Shown: piece by piece, positions 1 to 9,300 of the stretch
Position numbering within the stretch: the first letter of the stretch is position 1
How the letters are laid out: each line of letters begins with the position of its first letter
Assembly (NCBI GenBank): GCA_900642245.1
Contig: CAAAJI010000280.1
Coordinates: 52,974 to 71,680, forward strand
From: Fragilaria radians
Lineage: Eukaryota; Bacillariophyta; Fragilariophyceae; Fragilariales; Fragilariaceae
Length of the DNA: 18,707 nucleotides
Direction: 5' to 3'
Notes under the pieces: model-generated
Databases searched by the model: none
Seen by the model: only the letters and a program-made list of their open reading frames with translations
What the model was told of the DNA's origin: nothing
Program-made: the position numbers and the translations under genes

Positions 1-318
1 CATACATCAAAAATATATTCTTCATTTGGCAAATTCAATTGGGTTCGTTGCTGTAACTTGCCGGGAGGGGGACATCGACACCTCGTTCAAGATTCAATTT
101 TGATTTGATTCATCGGATAAAATTCGTCTTGAGTAATCCAAGTCTTCGTTTGAGGAACCTTTCTTTGGTCGGTGGAATTGACAAATTGATTTAGGAATTT
201 GAAACTAATTTGTTCGTCCGTTGTTGTCTTTGGTGTAACGCACTGTTCTACTTGACGATTTTTTGTACGGAACTGTGCCGTACTGCTAGGCAAATCGTAA
301 CGACACAAATTTTCTCAC
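1..318 (+). promoter_or_regulatory. Presumed 5' flank / 5' UTR of the RAVE-like gene
   Basis: No gene is recognisable here. The in-frame TAA at 298-300 lies only six codons before the ATG at 319, so the long frame cannot extend upstream without an intron. Open frames on either strand begin at non-ATG codons and encode nothing recognisable. I see no clear TATA box or other core promoter element. The assignment as promoter and leader rests on position alone. Confidence 0.35.
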
Positions 319-3300
319 ATGAGAAACGACCAATCTTGGCCTCGATCATCCGTTTCGAACGATCGATATTTACGTGCGGTCAGACCAATCCCAAAAACAT
401 CATCATCGTCACCATCGAAGCGACAATCTGTGTCGATGGATCAGCCTTCACCGTCATCATTCAGTATGGAAGTAACGTTGGATTTTGATGCAAGTCCGGG
501 AAGTATCCCATCGTCAGCCATTCTTCCTAAATTAGACTCCACTTCGACGAAGTTATCTCTAGAACCACGCAATTTAAAGTCGCCCTCTGAATTAGGACTT
601 CCTATGGGATCTGAACAAGGACCAATGACGTCGTCTCGACCGACTTCTCGTCGCCAAACGAGTCTGGCCAAAATCCTTCCAATGGACAGCTCAGGTGGAC
701 AACAAAGGACCAAACAGTTACTACAGTCTGTCAAAGCACAAGCGTCTACCAGAAGCTTGAATCAGGTAGAGCTACATAGTTCCAACTGCCCATCGAATCC
801 AAGTCTTATATGTTCGCTGGCATATCGAGGACAGGAAATGCTCTTTTGTGCTATAAAAGATCGAATTGTGGGAGTTTGCCCTCGCACCCGAGTAAAGTTA
901 CAATATTTAACAATTCCCATCGATGAACGTGTTGTATTTATATCGGCCAACCCCTCAACGGCACAAATCCTTGTAGCCTTGTCCAATGGAATGATTTGTA
1001 CCTATCATCCAGTTCCAACGAGCCCCAGGCCAAAGTCGTTCATGAGTTCAGCGCATGTCCGATATCGATGGCGAGGTGGTCCAATTATAGACTGCCGTCC
1101 TATTTTCTTCAGTATGGACGAAGCTTCCTTGGATTCGGTACAAGTTAATTCGTCGGGTGACTACAAAGTATTGGTGTGTCATGGCAATCAATTGGCCATA
1201 TATCTTACAGCGCCGGGGATATCCACGCAGGAGCAGGCGGAAGTCATTTGGACTACTCGGCTTGATCATTCCATATACTCCGCAAGAATATCCGGTGACG
1301 GTCAAGCAATTGCATACGTTTTGAATGGAGACAAATCTACTCCAGGTGTTCATACCTTTTTGAGAGATTTTGAGGATGGAGGTTCAGCAGCTAGCACCAA
1401 AGATGGCGAAAGAAGCCTATCCAACTTATCAGTAGGCGTTATCTACAGACCAGGTCCTATGCTTTCGCATACAGAAAGAGTCACAAAAATTAGCTTTCGA
1501 GGTTTTGGACGGAGAACCTCAAGTTCAACAAATGAGTACGACGATGGCAATGATCTGTTGCTAACTTACTGTAGCAGCGATAATGCAATACGCATTTTCT
1601 CCCAAAACTCTTGGGAGCAGTTAGTTCAATGGTCAACTCCGCCACACACCGAAGTGGATTGGCTGAGAGGAATCACCGCATGTAATCTCGGGGATCTCGA
1701 CCCACCAAAAGGTCCTAAACGACCTCATTCCCAAGCCTCTAGTCGAAGGCCGAGTTTTGAGTTGGCAACCAATCTTCCAAATCGCTCCTTCCCACAATCC
1801 ATACTAGCTCACCCTGCTCCCTCCACATCAGCAGGTGCATGGGTTTTTGAACTAAGCTTTCGATCGGCACTTCCAGCAATTCGTTTATCACGGCTAAGTT
1901 ATTTGAAACGAGGCTCTGAAGAGATAAGAGCTGCACACTTTGAATCAGTTTCTGCTGTTCTTCCCGCAAAATCTATCATGGCGGAAGGTATTTTGGGCAA
2001 AGGTGAATTGGGACTGTCGGTTCACGGCCTATGGCCAGCATGGCATGCATCAAGCGTCAAAAGCAGAACAGACGGTCCATTAGATGGCTCGGCAATGTCA
2101 TTTTTAGGAGTATCCGCGGGAACTGCTGTTTCAAACGGATATTTTGGTGAAAGTAATCAGGGTGGGACACATAGTCCTCCTAGTGAGCTGCGAGTCATCT
2201 CATCTCATCCTAAGACTGGTCATGTTGTCATCATGGAGTTTCCTCTATGGGGTGATCAAGATTTAGGTGCAATGGAGCTCGGAAGTCCTTTGAGATACAT
2301 CCTTTCATTATCAGATGTCGATACATACAAGCACGCAATATGCAGTCTCGGCTTTGAAAACAATAAACTATGCGCTCAAATAGAAGAGGAAGCAAAGTCC
2401 GTGGCAATTACCTGGAGAAAAAGAGGATCTAGTTTGGTATTTCCAAAATCCGGAAATCAAAGTGATCATATCATTTACAATGATACCAGCGTAGTTCCAG
2501 TTCCTCTTTTCCTATCTTCATTGCAGCTACCAGCGCAGTCAAAAGAAAGAGACGACAAAATTGTTGCAGTGCAGTGGTGGCCGGACGAAGACTATGGAGG
2601 ACCACCTCAACTTGTGTGTCTTACTCGCTTAGGTACAGTTTTGGTATTCGAAATGCCTCCACCGTGGAGCGCTCTTGAACCTGTAATGCCTAGTTTGGAT
2701 CCTTTACGGGATTCTTCCCATAGTGGCAGCTTAGGAGGAGATGACATTGATACTTGTGAAACTGATGGTGACAGCCAAAGTTTAGACCCTCTCAAAGATT
2801 ACGATGTTTTGATTCGGCCACATCCAGAATTTGGGATCGGATTAAGACTTGAGGCTCAAAATGAAGGCATGCCCGCTATAGCAGGTTCTTTCAAGAAGCA
2901 TCCCTTAACAGGTGGAAGTTTGCCAGCCGAAATGACAGGCATGGTGATTCTTGGTGATGAGCTATTAAGTGTCAATGATGTAGATTTAGAAGGCATAACT
3001 TTCGAAGAGATAATTGCTAATGTTCGTCAGATCGGTTCAGATACTTCCCTCACTGTCCCACTTCGTATGAGATTTCGCCCAAAACTATCGACACGTCGGC
3101 GGATCCAAAATGCAGCATTTTCGTCTACCGATATTCCGGAATCTACGGGACGAAGAAGTCGCGAGCTAATTCTTGGAGTTAGCCCCGCCAGACCTTTAAA
3201 TCGAAAGTCATCCTTGCCAGAGAATGAAATGATTGAAAATAATTTATCTCCAATCGAGATAAACTCGGATATGAGTCAGGAATTTGCAAGAATAATTGCA

Positions 3301-6300
3301 ATGATCCCGAATGTTGTTGACAGTATCCCTTTTGATTTGAACATGGAATCAAGGGTTATACTTCTACCGTGGTTGATAAAGGACACCTCATCTTTGAATT
3401 TGCGTGGTGCCGCTCTTCTTGTTGTTGCGATTGGTAAAATCCTTCATTTCCAACGCTTAGAGGTTTTGTGTGATTGTGATCCACACAATGCAAAAGGCAT
3501 CGATTTACATCGTTTGGAGCTTGATTCAGATATTTCGAAGCTGCAAGCTGTCAAGTCTGATTCGGATAATTGGTATATCTGTGTAGTCACTGGCACAGGG
3601 AACCATAAATTGGTAACTGTGACAATGGATGACACGTGTTCTATAGGTGTTGAAAAATATCCATTCAATTTTGGAACTACTGGTGATTGCGTAATGCGTC
3701 TCTATTCTTCATCGCTTCTTGGGACGTTGGAACCGCAGGGTGATTCACTTCATCGCAGTGTTGTTATTTGGACAGCCGTTCCAGATGCGAAGGCCCAAAC
3801 TAGTAAGGATATCTCGGGGGTTGATGTGGCGCAACAAAGGGAATCTCACAGTTACCACAAGACCGTAATATCTTTGAACACCTTCCCGAGCGATACTGAA
3901 GTCGTTGATTTTCAATTTATCGGCCCTGGATCAGCTGGAGGATATCCGTGGATTGCTTGTTTTACATTAACTTCCGCAACCGTTTTTATGAACCATAGAG
4001 GTTCAAATGAATGGAAGCCACTGCTAACTGTTTCCTACCCCGGCTTACCCACATCCACTTCGAAGATTACGCCTTATTTTCAAATTCAACCAGGGCTGAG
4101 TCCAACTGAAGCCTATCCTCATTTGGAATCAACCCTTAGTAACTTGATTGATATGCGTGAAAGATCCAAATTCACTCGTTCTGATTTAAATGCGGACTCC
4201 ATTTTAGCTTACATTTGTACCGATACGAATGGACCGATGCTAGCTTTGCAAAACAACGTAAAAGGAATAATGGAATGGGTGTCGGGATGGAAGTTGGATG
4301 AAACTGGATCTTATCCTTCGACCAACTCAGACATTGAGGTAACTCCGTTTAGCTTTTTGAAATGTGACAATCTGCTGATGCAACATAAGACCCCGGATAC
4401 AGTGGTAGACCAAGGGGGAAACACGGCAGCAAGTCTTTTTTCACCGAAAATCGCATCATTTGTAGACAAGGCAGAGTCACAGGAAAAGGTAGCAATGAAC
4501 GAGCTTCAACACATACTATTGACAAGAATGAAGGAAGCATCAGGCCCCTATGCTGATTCTCCAATAGGGAAAGAGACTTTGCCACCACCTCTTCGAATCC
4601 TTATACCAGATGAAATAAGATTTCTGTGGGCGATTGGCGAACTTGTCAATCGACAACATAGTTTGAAAGCCCTGGACGTTCCGGCTCAGCATGCTTACTT
4701 TTGTATTATGTTGATACGACAGATGAAAGAGGCACCAAATGAGGCTGATGGGAAAATAGAGACTGGATTCTTTACTCGTGGAAAAATGTTAGATTTGTTT
4801 AGTGCTGGAAGCTTTGGGTTTTCGAAAAGAAAGGACTTTATGTTGGAAGATTCTAGCTCGAAAACGCAGCAATTCTTTATCGCAGTTGCAGGAGCTTTTT
4901 CTGCGCTGACTAGCTGCACACAAAACGCTTTGATCGAGGCATGCCGTCCTGTTGGAGGTCAGTTTGATTGGGAAACAGCCTCATGTTTGAGAATGCCATT
5001 CTGGATTCGATCAGATGAAGAATTACGAAAAATCTCAGAGGAAATCGGAAAAAATATATACTTGAAGACGAAAGACATTATGGAATGTGCATTATTCTTC
5101 CTAATTGCTGGCAACATGAAAACTCTGAAAAATCTGTCTCTTACGGATCACAGCACGAGCGGGAAAAAGTTTTCAAGTTTCTTGACTGCCTATGACTTCG
5201 CTTCACCTCAGGGGCGAAATGCTGCTGAGAAAAATGCTTTCAGTTTACTGAGGAAAAATCGTCATAATGTCGCAGCTTCTTTTTTCCTTTTGGCTCAACC
5301 CCCTATGCTGAAAACTGCAGTGGAAACTATCATGTCTAAAACAGGAGACTTTAATCTAGCATTTCTAATGGCTCGTTTAGTCGAAAAAAATCCAAAAACG
5401 CAGTCCTCGGACTCATCTTTTTTGGGAGGGTTCAGTAATAGATTCATACCTGAGTCATCCTCAGATGAAAGCCGATTCAAGGATTGGGTTCCAAATATCG
5501 GGAAAATTTCTAAGGAGCTTATCCAATCTAGAGGGCTTGAGATTGCTCAGAATGACCATTGCTTCACAGCTCTACAATTCATGTGGTTATCGCGAAAGGA
5601 AGAGGCAGGACGAAAATTGGTCGTAGCTGATGACGTAACTTCGAATCGCTTTCCTGGTTCATTTGAGAAAGAATATTGTGAAGATGTTTCAAAGTCGTTG
5701 CGTTCTTCAGTTGGCAAAAACCCTGAGTCTGCAAATGATCGCGTCATACAGAAAGCCAATGAAGTTATTGATTTTGTGTCTCGTCCATTCCTGCTTAACT
5801 TCATGAAATCAAGTATTCGCACACGTTGGGCATCGACGCTGTTGGTGTGTGATGCGCTGACACGAAGTGGTATCGAGCTTCCCTCTGCTCGCTGTCTTCT
5901 ACAAAATACGAGTGAATTAGATTTTAATGAGGATGAGCCTAAAGCTTGTACAATTTCATCAAGAAAGCAAATTACTTCTTCAATATTTGAAACTTCTAAC
6001 CATAAATCTGAACTTGCACAACAAGAGTCGTCCATTTTCGACAATTTCGATCTTCCGTCAAAGCAAAAGCCACCAACTTCAATATTCGATAGTTATGATC
6101 CTCCAGTAAAGTCAAGGCCACATGAAGAATCGAGACAAGCAGCTTCTTCAATCTTTGATGCTTTTGATGTTCCTGCCCCGAAGCCCAAAGAGCATCTCCA
6201 AGTAGCTTCTTCTATCTTTGATGCTTTTGATGTTCCTGTTCCGAAACCCAAAGAACATCTCCAACCTGGAAAAGTTACTTCTTCAATTTTTGATAGCTTC

Positions 6301-9300
6301 GAGCCACCTCCAGTTCAGACAAAAGCTTTAAGTAATCCTCATGGTAACGTGAAAGGAAGTGGGGTGGCTCATGTAGAACAAATGACGTCTTCTATATTTG
6401 ATTCTTTCGCGGTTCCGTCACAAAAGGTATTAGGCTTACCTAATCAAGCAAACATCTCAGAGAAAAAGACATCATTTGAGACGAATGAGGTTAAAGATAA
6501 AGAAGATAGTAGTGAGATACCAGAATTATCATCTCTCTGTACTCCGAGTATATGGATGAAGTGGCGTCATGACCTCTTGGTTGAGACTGTTGCAAGGCGA
6601 ATGATTCGCGAAGTAAGTCGACATGTGAAGAAATTAAATTTGGAGATGGTATTTCCTGCCAGTAATGATTTCTCCGGTCTTCGCCATCCACTCATTCCTT
6701 CCAGCGCTGTTGAAATTCTTCGCCAACATTGTGATGGGGACAAATTTCTTAAGAAGATTACTAGGTCAGTTTCAGATGTTTGCAAGTCAAGTGGGCTAGA
6801 AATTTCAGTAGTTGTTGAGAAGGCTGTTCGATTCATCTACTCAAACGGACAATCACGAAATCTTTTGTTGTGCGCTATCATTTACGTCGCATCTGAAAGA
6901 CCTGATCGGGCAGAAGATGTAATTCGAGATTCCGCTGTTATGCAAATTATTCGCTGTGAAACTTTCACGCTTTGTCATGACAATCTCATGGAAAGAGGCG
7001 AAACGTTACATCATTTATCCAGCTTGCAACTAAGACGAGACGCTGTCAGCGTAAGTTGGCAATTAGAAATTTGTCTATGGCTTCATCGGGGTGGTATTAT
7101 TCCACTCTCCACTGTCGTGCTAAAGGAAGCAATTATCGGAGTTCGTATTGGTTTTGTTCTCGCAAGTTGGGGAAGAAACCATGAATGCCTTGATGCTCTA
7201 ATTAGAAACGATCCAGATTGTCCGCTAGATGAAAATGGAGGTCGTCAAATTTGGAGTAGTATGAAACTCATAACGGGATTGGAGAACAACAAGCCCAAAC
7301 CAAGTAATGCCCAAGGAAGTGGAGGATGGGAATTTTTGGTGGACTGTCATCGCGAAGAGGCTACAGTTATGCTAAAAAGTAAGCCGTCCGGAAGCTTCAT
7401 AATACGTCCTCATCAAGGCGACAATGGCGTATTTACTTTAAGCTTCAAAACAAACTTAGCCCCACCGGTAGAAAGTGAAGAAACAACGGGAGAATCAATT
7501 GAGTCAGCTCCCTTGAGCAATGGTAAACCCCCGAGTGGAAAGACGGGAAAAAATGATGTCGTCCAACATGCCATAATTCGTCTTTCTGATGCGGGATTTC
7601 GTTGCGGATCATTTGGTCCATTCACAACGCTCCTGAAGCTTCTTGAGGCTGTGTCAAAATCTCTGCCATTCGATTTACTATTTGATAAACCTCCAACCGA
7701 AGGTATCATTAAAGACGAGGAGCATCACCCATCGCCTAATTCAGTATTTCTACGTAAGTTTGCAATTTCTTCTCAATCCGATCCTCATCGGAAGGAAAGT
7801 TCTGAAAATAAAGGTAGTAGGAAACTACTTTCTCAAAGTTCAGTTTCAGAAGAAAATGAACCTACAATAAATGATAATGAGCAAGATCATTTAATGTGTC
7901 TTGGCACCTTTTCACAACTTCTCACGCTTTCAGAGATTCGCACTCAGCTTTGCGCAATCGCTGCAGCTGATTTTGAAGAGTTGGTTGACGACGAGGAGGT
8001 TGATGTGGTAAATGGAACTTTGACCCTGGAAGCAAAGGCCAACGAAAGTGTTTCAGGAAACGATGCTTGCAGCTTTGGAGTTGAAGACCAATATGCCTAT
8101 GCAGCACGTGTTGTACGTCCTTTGCTGAATTGGTGCAACTTCATGGAGATCCAAGCATTAAATGCCATTGCTCCCGATACAATTGATTTATCAAAGGAAT
8201 TAGAAGGCAAGCTTTGCGCTCTTGCTTGTACAGACTCTTCAATAGAACTGGCGCCGCATCAAAGCCGAAGCATTCTTGATGGTGGGGACGCTATGGTTCG
8301 TCGATTGATTCAGCCTGATTCCGGAGTCGAATTCAGAACACTTCGTGTAGGAGAGGGAGGAGAAAGCGCAATGATTGTACTATTTAGTAAGTTCGATGCT
8401 CTATCCTGGATTAAGGCCAGTGGAATGGAAAGAACAGATAAAGATGCCTTGAATCGCCTAGCGCGTATGGAAGAACGCAGAGTGATCGAAGCGATAGCGC
8501 TTTCTGATTTGAATTTGAAAGAGTTTTCATACAAGCACAACCATGAATCCCGTGACACTCTCTGTTATAGATTTGTTGATCCATGGGAGGTAGAGGCGGT
8601 CGCCAATCGGGAGGGTGAAACCAAGGCTGCGGCATTGGGTAGGGAATATTTCATGGAATGCAGCGTGAGTGCAATCGCAAACTCATCAGAATCGTTTTTT
8701 CGAAAGCTTGGAGGTTTTCAGTTGCTTGGACTATGGACTAACGAAATGGGAGGATTAAGACTGACAAAGGCACTTGCTTCCGTTCATGCCCCATGGGAGC
8801 GTGATGTAGGAGGGGATCTTCAAATGAGCAAAGGCATCACATCAGAACCCTCTACGTACCAAAATGCAATTAGACAGCACCTTTATCGTAATATGTTATT
8901 GAGACGTCTTCAATTGCCACAAAGGTTTCTTGCTTTAGTCCAAGTTGAGTTGCTGGATTTAAAGAATCTTACAGCTGCTGGTGGATCTTCGCTCTCAGTT
9001 TATGCCCTTCTGCGCTTGAAGAGGCAAGGCTCTAGCGCTCCACTTAGTCACAAAGCCCGAACATTGGACAGTGCTTCTACACAACCCACGAAAATCGGCA
9101 AAAGTTCTGGTCCCAATGCACCTGCCTCTTGGGGTGCGTTAGTTCGTTTTCGTTTTCCTCTTCCAGAAGATGTTCACTGTGATGGCACGTCTTTCAATGA
9201 CGATCGTGAAGCTGTTTTCAAGGGACCTCCCTGTACGCTTCAGATATCTGTTTGTGAAAAAAAGTTTATGAGTGATTCAACGCTTGGTGGAGCTGATGTA

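Noticed and set aside
87..488. Overlapping open frames on both strands upstream of and overlapping the RAVE-like start
   Set aside because: They open at non-ATG codons, overlap the real gene out of frame or antisense, and have no recognisable domain.
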